NCBI RefSeq assembly: GCF_041081105.1
Contig: NZ_CP163528.1
Coordinates: forward strand, 2,852,001-2,916,000
Reading direction: 5' to 3'
DNA length: 64,000 nucleotides
Source of the DNA: Promicromonospora sp. Populi
GTDB lineage: Bacteria > Actinomycetota > Actinomycetes > Actinomycetales > Cellulomonadaceae
A program made the position numbers and the translations under genes. Below are positions 1 through 7,840 of the stretch, piece after piece. The notes beneath the pieces were generated by a model. The model saw only the letters and a list, made by a program, of their open reading frames with translations, ran no database searches and was not told the DNA's origin. Positions within the stretch are counted from its first letter, which is position 1; each line of letters starts with the position of its first letter.

Positions 1-1251
1 GACCGGTTCGGCGCCCTGACCTTGGGCGCCCTCGCGCTCGGCGCCGACGGCGTCCGGGGGCACCAGGACGCGATCACGGCCGAGGCGGCGCTGTCCGCCA
101 ACTCCGCACTGGCGTCCAAGGACTTGTGGGACGGGCATGCACGGGCCGCAGCGAACGCGCCGGTCCCGCAGGAACCCGGACCGCTGGGATTGACCGGGTA
201 CGACAAGTTCGAGCCCAACCTGCTCAAGGGCGCGCGGCTCGTGCTGCTCCAGCTGCCGGCGTCGCTGGCGGAGCTGACCGAGATCGCCGAGCACGTGGCC
301 CGGTACGCGGACCCGGCGGTGACGTTGCTTGCCGGCGGCCGGGTCAAGCACATGACGCACGCGATGAACGACGTGCTCAGCGCATCGTTCGCCCAGGTCA
401 GCGCCTCGCTCGCGCGGCAGAAGTCGCGGCTGCTGATCGCCCGGGAGCCGCGGTCCGACGTCGGGCCGCTGACGTACCCGGTGACGGCCCGGCTGACCGA
501 CCGGGAGATCCTGGCCGCGATCGCCCCGCGAGGCGACAACCCCGCCCAACCCACCCCCGCGGGCCTGACCGTCGTCGCGCACGGGGCCGCCTTCGCCGGT
601 GCCACGCTCGACCACGGCACACGCTTCCTCCTTGCGCAGGCCCACCGCTGGCCCGACCTGTCAGATGCCCAGGTCTCCCCGGCGGCCTCCACGGCTGAGA
701 CGCAGGCCGCACCTGGAGCCACCGACACTCCCAGCACCCCCATCCCCGGCATGGACGCCCACCCGGTCGCCGTCGACCTCGGCTGCGGCACCGGCATCCT
801 CGCCACGGTCCTGGCGCTGCGCTTCCCCGACGCTCACGTGCTCGCGACGGACCGGAGCGCGGCCGCCTGCGCCTCGGCCGCCGCGACGCTCGCCGCGAAC
901 GGCGTCGGGCCCAGACGTACCGCGGACGGCGTCCTGCACACGGTCGTGCGAGGCGACGCCGGGGACTTGCTCCCGATCCCCGACGGCTCGGCGGACCTCG
1001 TGCTGCTCAACCCGCCGTTCCACGACCGCGCCGCGCTGAGCACGGACGCGGCGCACCGCATGTTCGCCGCCGCAGGTCGCATCCTGCGCGACGGCGGCGA
1101 GCTGTGGACCGTCTTCAACACGGGGCTGCACTACCGCCCGGCGCTGGAACGCGCCGTCGGGCCGACGGAGCACATCGCCCAGGACCGGAAGTTCACCGTG
1201 GTACGGAGTCTGCGGAGACCACTTACTGTCCCACCCGAGGTACGCGGCTAG
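1..1251 (+). CDS. Class I SAM-dependent methyltransferase, RsmC/RlmG-like (5' partial)
   Basis: Probable ribosomal RNA guanine-N2 methyltransferase of the RsmC/RlmG family. The reading frame is open from base 1, so the true start lies outside the window. A degenerate N-terminal half is followed by a Rossmann methyltransferase domain: motif I DLGCGTG is encoded near 775-795, and the catalytic NPPFH motif, typical of N2-guanine and related amino-group methyltransferases, near 1009-1023. The C-terminal stretch VFNTGLHYRPALER resembles the family's VANRFLPY region. The two-domain build (inactive N-terminal, active C-terminal) fits RsmC/RlmG. The exact target base (16S G1207 or 23S G1835) cannot be decided from sequence. 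Confidence 0.8.
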   Translation, partial: DRFGALTLGALALGADGVRGHQDAITAEAALSANSALASKDLWDGHARAAANAPVPQEPGPLGLTGYDKFEPNLLKGARLVLLQLPASLAELTEIAEHVARYADPAVTLLAGGRVKHMTHAMNDVLSASFAQVSASLARQKSRLLIAREPRSDVGPLTYPVTARLTDREILAAIAPRGDNPAQPTPAGLTVVAHGAAFAGATLDHGTRFLLAQAHRWPDLSDAQVSPAASTAETQAAPGATDTPSTPIPGMDAHPVAVDLGCGTGILATVLALRFPDAHVLATDRSAAACASAAATLAANGVGPRRTADGVLHTVVRGDAGDLLPIPDGSADLVLLNPPFHDRAALSTDAAHRMFAAAGRILRDGGELWTVFNTGLHYRPALERAVGPTEHIAQDRKFTVVRSLRRPLTVPPEVRG

Positions 1252-1337
1252 CCTGGCTGGGCGCTCGGACGGGCGCATTCGCACCGGCAGCGCGACCGGT
1301 CTCCACCGGGCCTGCCCCGAGCCCGAAGGACCTGTCA

Positions 1338-3335
1338 ATGAGGACACTTCGCACCACCCTGCGCGGCGCCGCCGTCGCGGCGGTCGCAGCTTCGCTCGCC
1401 GCGGGTGCCGCGGTCACCGCGCTGCCTGCCACCGCCGCGCCGACCGCCACCGTCGAGGGCAGAGTCATGGCAAAGGCCTCCCCGACAAAGTCCGACGCCG
1501 CACAGGCGGCGACCTCGAACAAGAACCCGAACCAGAGCCCCAGAAAGGCCGCCGTCGACCCGGACTTCGGGCCCAACGTCACGTTCATCAACCCGACCTG
1601 GACCACTGACCGGATCAACCAGTTCCTCGACACCGTGAACGACGAGGCGGAGTTCAGCCTCGACCGGCACCAGGTGTTCTTCGAGCCCGGCACCTACGGC
1701 AGCGCCGCCGGACAGGACAACCCGGCCACCGCGACCGGCATCGTGAACGCCAACGTGGGCTACTACGAGTCGATATCGGGCCTGGGCGGGCAGCCGGGTG
1801 ACGTGCTGATCAACGGCGCCCTGCACGTCGAGCCCGTCGTCGGCTGCCCCAACAGCCCTTGGGCGTGCGGCGACCCGGGCTCGCTGACCCGGTTCTGGCG
1901 TTCCATGTCGAACCTCGCGTTCAACCCGATCCAGCGCCCCGTGGGCGCCGACGCCGGCCTGCCTTATCCGGCCGGCGTGGCCGATCCCCACCAGATGCGC
2001 TGGGCCGTGTCCCAGGCGGCACCGATGCGCCGGGTCGACATCCGGGGCAGCCTGACTGTCTTCGGCCGGTACGGCGAGTTCGCCTCCGGCGGCTATCTCG
2101 CCAACTCCCGGGTGTCCGGCACCATCGCCACCGGCTCGCAGCAGCAGTGGTTCACCCGCAACAGCCAGGTGGGTGTCTGGGACGGCGGCGTCTGGAACAT
2201 GGTGTTCTCCGGCGTCCAGGGCGCTCCGGCCACGGACTTCGGGCAGGTGCTGCCGAACAACGCGCGCGGCGTCAAGACGACCGTCGCGAGCACACCGGTG
2301 AGCCGGGAGGCCCCGTTCCTGTTCCGCGGCACCGACGGTGAGCTCAAGGTCTTCGTCCCGAACGCCAGGACGAACAGCCAGGGCGTGGACTGGGGCACGG
2401 GCGCGGCGTCGGGCCGCACCATCCCGATCACCGACGTGTACGTGGCCCGCTCGGGCGTCGACACGGCCGCCACCATCAACGCGGCGGTCTCGTCGGGCAA
2501 GCACCTGCTGCTCACGCCGGGTGTGTACAACCTCAACGCCCCGATCCAGGTCAACCGGGCCCGGACCGTGGTGCTGGGGCTCGGCTACGCGTCGCTCACC
2601 CCGACGGCGGGCAACGCCGCCATCCAGATCGGCGACGTCCCGGGCGTCGTCGTCGCCGGGATCACCGTGGACGCGAACGTGCCGGAGTCCGCCACCCTGG
2701 TGCGCGTCGGCACCCCCGGCAACGGGGCCGGCTTCGCCACCGACCCGACCACGCTCAGCGACGTGTTCGTCCGCGTGGGCGGCCCCTGGGTCGGCAAGGC
2801 GGACACCTCGATCGAGGTGAACAGCGACTTCACGCTGCTCGACCACATCTGGGCGTGGCGCGGGGACCACGGGCAGGGCATCGGGTGGGGCACCAACACC
2901 GGCGCGCACGGCGTGGTGGTCAACGGCGACGACGTCACCGCGACCGGCCTGTTCGTGGAGCACTACCAGGAGAACCAGACGATCTGGAACGGTGAGCGCG
3001 GGCGCACGATCTTCTACCAGAGCGAGATCCCGTACGACCCGCCGTCCCAGGCCGCCTTCATGGACGGGAGTCGGCTGGGCTACGCCTCGTACCGGGTGGC
3101 GGACAACGTGACCAGCCACGAGGCGATCGGCCTGGGGGTGTACTCGTTCTTCAACCAGGGGGTGGACATCCGGGTCGAGTCCGGGATCCAGACGCCGAAC
3201 AGGCCGAACGTCCGGTTCCGGTCCATGACGAGCGTGTTCCTCAACGGCTCGGGCGGCCTGAACCACGTCATCAACAACACGGGCGCCCCGGCGGTGGGCA
3301 GCTTCGCCTCCCCACAGGTGATCGCCTACCCGTAG
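1338..3335 (+). CDS. Secreted right-handed beta-helix protein
   Basis: 665 residues from ATG 1338, chosen for the GAAGGA ribosome site about 8 bases upstream and for the signal peptide it creates (RTLRTTLRG, a hydrophobic Ala/Val run, and a likely cleavage after ALPATAA near residue 34). After a Thr/Ser/Lys/Pro-rich linker, residue 80 onward has the repetitive Asn/Gly/Val pattern of a parallel beta-helix, with PGTYG and PGVYN turns like the pectate-lyase-3/GH55 superfamily. Many actinobacterial homologues are misnamed adenylyl cyclase. A role on polysaccharide is an inference; no catalytic residues were identified. It ends just before a long hairpin and faces the FKBP gene. Confidence 0.75.
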   Translation: MRTLRTTLRGAAVAAVAASLAAGAAVTALPATAAPTATVEGRVMAKASPTKSDAAQAATSNKNPNQSPRKAAVDPDFGPNVTFINPTWTTDRINQFLDTVNDEAEFSLDRHQVFFEPGTYGSAAGQDNPATATGIVNANVGYYESISGLGGQPGDVLINGALHVEPVVGCPNSPWACGDPGSLTRFWRSMSNLAFNPIQRPVGADAGLPYPAGVADPHQMRWAVSQAAPMRRVDIRGSLTVFGRYGEFASGGYLANSRVSGTIATGSQQQWFTRNSQVGVWDGGVWNMVFSGVQGAPATDFGQVLPNNARGVKTTVASTPVSREAPFLFRGTDGELKVFVPNARTNSQGVDWGTGAASGRTIPITDVYVARSGVDTAATINAAVSSGKHLLLTPGVYNLNAPIQVNRARTVVLGLGYASLTPTAGNAAIQIGDVPGVVVAGITVDANVPESATLVRVGTPGNGAGFATDPTTLSDVFVRVGGPWVGKADTSIEVNSDFTLLDHIWAWRGDHGQGIGWGTNTGAHGVVVNGDDVTATGLFVEHYQENQTIWNGERGRTIFYQSEIPYDPPSQAAFMDGSRLGYASYRVADNVTSHEAIGLGVYSFFNQGVDIRVESGIQTPNRPNVRFRSMTSVFLNGSGGLNHVINNTGAPAVGSFASPQVIAYP

Positions 3336-3340
3336 ACAGT

Positions 3341-3389
3341 TGAGTGCGGGGTACCTGTTGGGACAGCACCAACAGATACCCCGCACTCA
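3341..3389. terminator. Bidirectional hairpin terminator
   Basis: Arms 3341-3361 and 3369-3389 pair over 21 bases with one mismatch around a 7-base loop. It lies between two convergent genes, 6 bases after the stop of the beta-helix gene and 7 bases after the stop of the FKBP gene, so it can serve both transcripts. Confidence 0.8.
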
Positions 3390-3396
3390 GCAAGCC

Positions 3397-3798
3397 CTAC
3401 TTGACGTCGACGACGTCCACGACGAAGACCAGCGTGTCCCCGCCGCCGATGCCGGCCTGCGGCACGCCACGCGCACCGTAGCCGTGCTCCGGCGGGATCG
3501 AGAGCAGCAGGCGCGAGCCGACGTTCTGGCCCACCATGCCCTTGTCCCAGCCACCGATGACGGCGCCGACGCCGATCGGGAAGTCGATGGTCGTGCCGCG
3601 GTCGTACGAGTTGTCGAAGACGTGGCCGCCCCAGGTCTGGCCCAGGTAGTTCACCACGATGGTGCGCCCGGACTCGACGACCGGACCGTTGCCCTCAGCG
3701 ATTACCTGCACCTGCAGGCCGGAGGGTGCATCGCCCTCGGGGAACGTCAGCTCCGGCTTGTCACCGAAGGCGCCGGAGGCGGTAGGAAGCGTGGTCAC
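3397..3798 (-). CDS. FKBP-type peptidyl-prolyl cis-trans isomerase
   Basis: 133 residues, GTG start with a GAGAGG-like ribosome site. It has the single FKBP fold of short actinobacterial cytoplasmic isomerases. The active-site landmarks are visible in order: VVNYLGQTWGGHVFDNSY (flap), FPIGVGAVIGGWDKGM (Val-Ile-x-Gly-Trp core), LLSIPPEHGYG and the terminal LVFVVDVVDV strand. There is no signal peptide. It catalyses prolyl isomerisation in protein folding. Monocistronic, ending at a shared bidirectional hairpin. Confidence 0.95.
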   Translation of the reverse strand: MTTLPTASGAFGDKPELTFPEGDAPSGLQVQVIAEGNGPVVESGRTIVVNYLGQTWGGHVFDNSYDRGTTIDFPIGVGAVIGGWDKGMVGQNVGSRLLLSIPPEHGYGARGVPQAGIGGGDTLVFVVDVVDVK

Positions 3799-3858
3799 GA
3801 GGATTACCTCTCGATCGGGGTGACGCCGGATACGCCCCGGCGTCGGTACCCGAACACC

Positions 3859-4770
3859 CTATGCGGCCACCACGGCGGCCCGCGAAGCGACGGCAACCCG
3901 CCGCATCGCCTCCAGGGCGGCGATGGCGGGCGGTGTGTGCGCGACGGCGTCCTGCAGCACCGCGTAGATCGAGCGCACCGGGGTGGGCCGCACCACGGGC
4001 ACCGCGATGGTGCCGGGCGGGAGCTGGACGGTGCCGAGCTCGGGCAGCACGGTCATGCCGATCCCGGCCTCCACGAACGCGACGGCGGTCGGGTAGTCGT
4101 GCGCCTCGACGTGGAACGTGGGGCTGAACCCGGCGGCCGTGCAGGCTTCCAGGAGGTTGCGGCGGCACCAGCCTCGGGCGAAGTCGTTGTCGACCCAGCG
4201 CTCGTCCTGCAGCTCGGCGAGCTCGATCTCGGCGCGGCCGGCGAACGGGTGGCTCCGCGGCAGTACGACGAGGTACGGGTCGTCGAGGAGATGGTGCGCG
4301 GTGAAGCCGCTCCCGGGGTCGAACCCGGTCTGCCCGACGGCCACCTGCAGGTCGGCCCGGTCCTCGGTCTTGTCCGGGATGTGCTCGGACAGCTCCAGGT
4401 CCAGCCGCACTCCGGGAAACTCGACGGTCAAGGTGCGGACGACGTCGGGCAGCCACGCCGAGCCGACCGAAGCGAAGTACGCGATCGAGAGCGAGCCCGT
4501 GCGGCCGGCGCGCAGGTCGGCGACCATGGACTCCGCCTCGCCGAGCCGTTCGAGCACCCCGTCGGCCTGCGCGGCGAGCGCATGGCCCGCGGCGGTGGGC
4601 CGGATGCCGCGGCCGTGCCGCGCCAGGAGCTTGAGCCCGGTCTCCCGCTGCAGCGCGGAGACATGCTGACTGACAGCGGACGGTGTGTAGCCGAGATTGG
4701 CCGCCGCCGCACCGATGGATCCGGAGGCGACGACGGAGCGGAAGACGCGGAGGCGGTGGACGTCAAGCAT
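3859..4770 (-). CDS. LysR-family transcriptional regulator
   Basis: 303 residues from ATG 4770, which has GGAG at close spacing; a GTG nine bases upstream (4779) is possible. The N-terminal winged helix (LDVHRLRVFRSVVASGSIGA, then YTPSAVSQHVSALQRE) is classical LysR, followed by a substrate-binding domain of about 210 residues. It is divergently transcribed from an EamA-type exporter, which suggests it controls that exporter and itself through the shared region, where the palindrome at 4792-4801 lies. The inducer is unknown. Confidence 0.93.
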   Translation of the reverse strand: MLDVHRLRVFRSVVASGSIGAAAANLGYTPSAVSQHVSALQRETGLKLLARHGRGIRPTAAGHALAAQADGVLERLGEAESMVADLRAGRTGSLSIAYFASVGSAWLPDVVRTLTVEFPGVRLDLELSEHIPDKTEDRADLQVAVGQTGFDPGSGFTAHHLLDDPYLVVLPRSHPFAGRAEIELAELQDERWVDNDFARGWCRRNLLEACTAAGFSPTFHVEAHDYPTAVAFVEAGIGMTVLPELGTVQLPPGTIAVPVVRPTPVRSIYAVLQDAVAHTPPAIAALEAMRRVAVASRAAVVAA

Positions 4771-4791
4771 GCACTCCACTGTACAGCGAGA

Positions 4792-4801
4792 CTGAATTCA
4801 G
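4792..4801. promoter_or_regulatory. Palindrome in LysR/EamA divergent region
   Basis: CTGAATTCAG is a perfect 10-base palindrome midway between the divergent regulator and exporter, with the T-N11-A-like character of LysR sites in the surrounding sequence. Assignment as an operator is inferred from position only. Confidence 0.4.
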
Positions 4802-4853
4802 ATGTAGAAACAGTCGCTGGTGCTTCATGGTGGTCCGGGGCCACCATCGCACC

Positions 4854-5831
4854 ATGACGAACACCGCGGCCGATACCCGCCAGACGACGCACCGCGGCGC
4901 GGACGAGGCTTCGGAGATGCCCCTGATCGCCCCGCCGGCCCCGGCTGCGCCACCCGCCCCGCCCACCACGAACCGCTATCTCGTCCCGGCGGCAGCCGCG
5001 GTGACCGTCGTGCTCTGGGCGTCCGCCTTCATCGGAATCCGGGCCGCCGGCCAGGACTTCTCCCCCGGCGCACTCGCCCTGGGCCGGATCTTCGTCGGCA
5101 CGCTCGCGCTCACGATCATCGCCGGGCTCGCGGGCAAGCTGCGGCTGCCGCGCGGCCGGACGCTGGTGGGCGTCGTCGTCTGGGGAGTGCTGTGGTTCGG
5201 GCTGTACAACCTCGCCCTGAACGCTGCGGAGCGCACGCTGGACGCGGGCACCGCGGCCCTCGTCGTCGGGCTCGCACCCATCCTCATCGCGGTGTTCGCC
5301 GGGATCTCGCTCGGCGAGGGCTTCCCCGCGCGACTCCTGCTGGGCATCGGTATCGCGTTCGCGGGCGTCGCGGGCATCGCCCTGGCCACCTCCAGCGGCG
5401 CCTCCGACACGATCAGCGTCGCCCTCGGGCTGGTCGCCGCCGTCGTCTACGCCGGGAGCACCATCCTGCAGAAGCGCCTGTTGCCGAAGGTCGACTCCCT
5501 GACCATGACCTGGCTGGGCTGCCTGGCCGGCACGGTCGCGTGCCTCCCGTTCACGCCGGCGCTCCTCGACGGCCTCGCCACGGCCCCGACGTCGGCCACC
5601 CTGAGCGTGGTCTACCTGGGCGTGTTCCCCACCGCCATCGCGTTCGTCACCTGGGGCTTCGCCCTCACTCGGACGACGGCGGGCCGGCTGGGCGCGGCGA
5701 CGTACGCGGCCGCGCCGCTAGCGGTCCTCATGTCCTGGGCCCTCCTAGGCGAGGTCCCGACGCCGGTCGCGCTGATCGGCGGCACGCTGTGCCTGGCGGG
5801 CGTGCTGGTGGCGACGCTCCGCCTCCGCTGA
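4854..5831 (+). CDS. EamA/DMT-family transporter
   Basis: 325 residues with about ten predicted membrane segments in two EamA repeats (for example VTVVLWASAFIGIRAAG near the N-terminus and the second repeat beginning near ISVALGLVAAVVYAGS). Proteins of this family export amino acids or other metabolites. Neither ATG 4854 nor ATG 4827 has a clear ribosome site; 4854 is preferred because it leaves a short cytoplasmic leader, so the transcript may be leaderless. It is divergent from a LysR regulator, a common exporter/regulator arrangement. The substrate is not predictable. Confidence 0.9.
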   Translation: MTNTAADTRQTTHRGADEASEMPLIAPPAPAAPPAPPTTNRYLVPAAAAVTVVLWASAFIGIRAAGQDFSPGALALGRIFVGTLALTIIAGLAGKLRLPRGRTLVGVVVWGVLWFGLYNLALNAAERTLDAGTAALVVGLAPILIAVFAGISLGEGFPARLLLGIGIAFAGVAGIALATSSGASDTISVALGLVAAVVYAGSTILQKRLLPKVDSLTMTWLGCLAGTVACLPFTPALLDGLATAPTSATLSVVYLGVFPTAIAFVTWGFALTRTTAGRLGAATYAAAPLAVLMSWALLGEVPTPVALIGGTLCLAGVLVATLRLR

Positions 5832-5851
5832 GGCGTCCGATCGGCCGCCCT

Positions 5852-5911
5852 TTCGAGTCCTAGGTTTCTTCGCTCTCAGCCGTCCGAAAGCGAAGAAACC
5901 TAGGACTCGAA
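5852..5911. repeat. Long hairpin, family A copy 1 (terminator)
   Basis: Perfect 23-base arms at 5852-5874 and 5889-5911 flank a 14-base loop between convergent genes. The right arm encodes the last residues (FES) and stop codon of the sigma-factor gene. A second copy with nearly the same sequence is at 40365-40440. Confidence 0.8.
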
Positions 5912-7267
5912 GGAGCGGGCCTTACGCTCCAGCACCGAACGCTCCGCGGCGTTGCCGCACAGCTCGGCCGCGCGGAGGTACTCACCCCGGGCCTCGGCCG
6001 TGCGGCCCAGGCGCGCCAGCAGCTCGCCGCGCACGCCGGGCAGCAGGTGCGATCCGGCGAGCACACCCCGGTCGGCCAGAGAGTCCACGGCACGCAGCCC
6101 GACGTCGGGCCCGTGCGCCATCGCGACCGCCACCGCCCGGTTCAGGTCGACCACCGGCGACGGCGCGAGGCGGCCGAGCGCCTCGTAGAGCACGACTATC
6201 CGCTCCCAGTCGGTCTCCGGCACCGAACGGGCCACGGCGTGACACTCCGCTATCGAGGCCTGCAGGGCGTACGCGCCCATGCCCGCCGGACCGACGGCCC
6301 CGCGCAACGCTGCGCGGCCCCGGATGATCGCCGCCCGGTCCCAGCGACGCCGGTCCTGGTCTTCCAGGAGGATCGGCTCCCCCGACGGCCCCACCCGGGC
6401 CGGGAACCGCGCCGCCGTCAGCTCCATCAGTGCCAGCAGGCCGAACGTCTCCGGTTCGGGCGCGAGCCGGGTCAGCACCCGGGCCAGGCGCGCGGCCTCG
6501 TGGGCCAGTTCGTGCCGGATCCAGTCCTCGCCCGACGTCGCGGACGAGCCCTCGGTGAAGATCACGTACAGCACACCACGCACCGACGAGAGCCGGGCGG
6601 CCCGGTCCGCGCCGTCGGGCACCTCGAACGGGACCCGGGCCGCCCCGATCGTCTTCTTCGCTCGGGTGATGCGGGCCTGCACCGTCGCGACGGGGGTGAG
6701 GAAGGCGCGGGCGATCTCGTCGCTCGTCAGGCCGCCCACAACACGCAGCGTCAGCGCGATCCGCGCCTCCCGGGACAGCACGGGGTGGCAGGACACGAAC
6801 ATGAGGGCGAGCACGTCGTCGTCGATCCGGTCGGGATCGAACATCCCGGGGTCAGAACCCTGTTCACCTGCGACGACGCCCGGTCCGGGCCGTGCCGAGG
6901 GGGCGGCGGCACCCGATACCGCCTCCCCCTCGGCCAGGCCGTGCGCGAGTGCGGCGTACCGCTCGTCCCGGCCCGAGCGACGTCGGAAGGCGTCGATCGC
7001 CCGACGCCGCGACGTCGCGATGAGCCACGCCGCGCCGTCGCGCGGCATGCCGTCGCGCGGCCAGGAGACGAGCGCCTCGGCGAGCGCCTCCTGAGCCACG
7101 TCCTCGGCGAGCTCGAAGTCGCGGGTGTAGCGGGTGAGCGCGCCCACGATGCGCGCCGACTCGATCCGCCAGACCGCCTCGACGGCCCGCCGCGCGGCGT
7201 CCTCGCCGTCGGCCGGATCCGGGACCGGATCCTGCTCGCTCAGAGCTGGCCGGTCGACTCGCGCCAC
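5900..7267 (-). CDS. ECF RNA polymerase sigma factor, SigJ/DUF6596 type
   Basis: 455 residues from GTG 7267, chosen because AAGGAG lies about 7 bases upstream and no better start precedes the conserved region; this start overlaps the end of the YCII gene by 28 bases, which suggests translational coupling. Region 2 (ARIVGALTRYTRDFELAEDVAQEALAE is its core) and the region 4 helix-turn-helix (GGLTSDEIARAFLTPVATVQ) are followed by a long C-terminal TPR-like domain (DUF6596), typical of ECF sigma factors that lack a separate anti-sigma factor. The upstream YCII protein is the usual partner. The stop codon lies inside a long hairpin. Confidence 0.92.
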   Translation of the reverse strand: MARVDRPALSEQDPVPDPADGEDAARRAVEAVWRIESARIVGALTRYTRDFELAEDVAQEALAEALVSWPRDGMPRDGAAWLIATSRRRAIDAFRRRSGRDERYAALAHGLAEGEAVSGAAAPSARPGPGVVAGEQGSDPGMFDPDRIDDDVLALMFVSCHPVLSREARIALTLRVVGGLTSDEIARAFLTPVATVQARITRAKKTIGAARVPFEVPDGADRAARLSSVRGVLYVIFTEGSSATSGEDWIRHELAHEAARLARVLTRLAPEPETFGLLALMELTAARFPARVGPSGEPILLEDQDRRRWDRAAIIRGRAALRGAVGPAGMGAYALQASIAECHAVARSVPETDWERIVVLYEALGRLAPSPVVDLNRAVAVAMAHGPDVGLRAVDSLADRGVLAGSHLLPGVRGELLARLGRTAEARGEYLRAAELCGNAAERSVLERKARSFES

Positions 7268-7662
7268 GCGCGCTCCTTCTGGACGTGCTCGTTGTCCTGC
7301 GGGAAGTCGTCCATCTGCTGTACCCGGCGGATCTCGAGCTTGCTCCCCGGCCCGGCCAGCGGTGCCCGCTTGGCCCACTCGATCGCCTCCTCCTTGGAGG
7401 CGACGTCGACGATCCAGAAGCCGTTGAACAGCTCCTTGGTCTCGCCGTACGGACCGTCGGTCACGACGGGTGTCTCGGACGAGTAGTCGACGACGACGGA
7501 CTCGGTAGCGTCCGTGAGGCCCTCGCCGGCGACGAGCACGCCCGCCTGGATCATGTCCTCGTTGAACTTGCCCATGTCGTTCATGATCTTCTCGAAGTCC
7601 ATGTCCTCGTAGACGGCCATCGTCTCGTCTGTCGAGCGCATGATCAGCATGTACTTCGTCAT
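7240..7662 (-). CDS. YCII-related (DGPF-type) domain protein
   Basis: 140 residues. ATG 7662 has a strong AGGAGAAGGA ribosome site. The sequence MTKYMLIMRSTDE, the TDGPYGETKELFNGFWIVD core and the KLEIRRVQQMDDF end match the YCII/DGPF family, small ferredoxin-like alpha/beta proteins. It is the first gene of a two-gene unit with an ECF sigma factor, a pairing found across Actinobacteria. The biochemical role is not established; a sensor or regulatory partner of the sigma factor is an inference from the pairing. Confidence 0.92.
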   Translation of the reverse strand: MTKYMLIMRSTDETMAVYEDMDFEKIMNDMGKFNEDMIQAGVLVAGEGLTDATESVVVDYSSETPVVTDGPYGETKELFNGFWIVDVASKEEAIEWAKRAPLAGPGSKLEIRRVQQMDDFPQDNEHVQKERAWRESTGQL

Positions 7663-7840
7663 GGTTCCTTCTCCTGTGGTCTGGGGCCCCTGATGGGACC
7701 TTCTCACTCCTAGGTCGAACGGGAAACCCCGGGATCGACACGGCCGTAAAACTCTCTTGCCGAGGGCACGGCCGGGCGTTTCGGACACCACGTCGGCCCG
7801 GTTTGCCACGCGCGCGGAACGTAGTGAACCCTTGAGTCTC

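Noticed and set aside
1335..3386. 683-codon open frame on the minus strand opposite the beta-helix gene
   Set aside because: Composition is a high-GC shadow (His/Arg/Val/Gly-rich), with no start signal, and it runs through a terminator hairpin.
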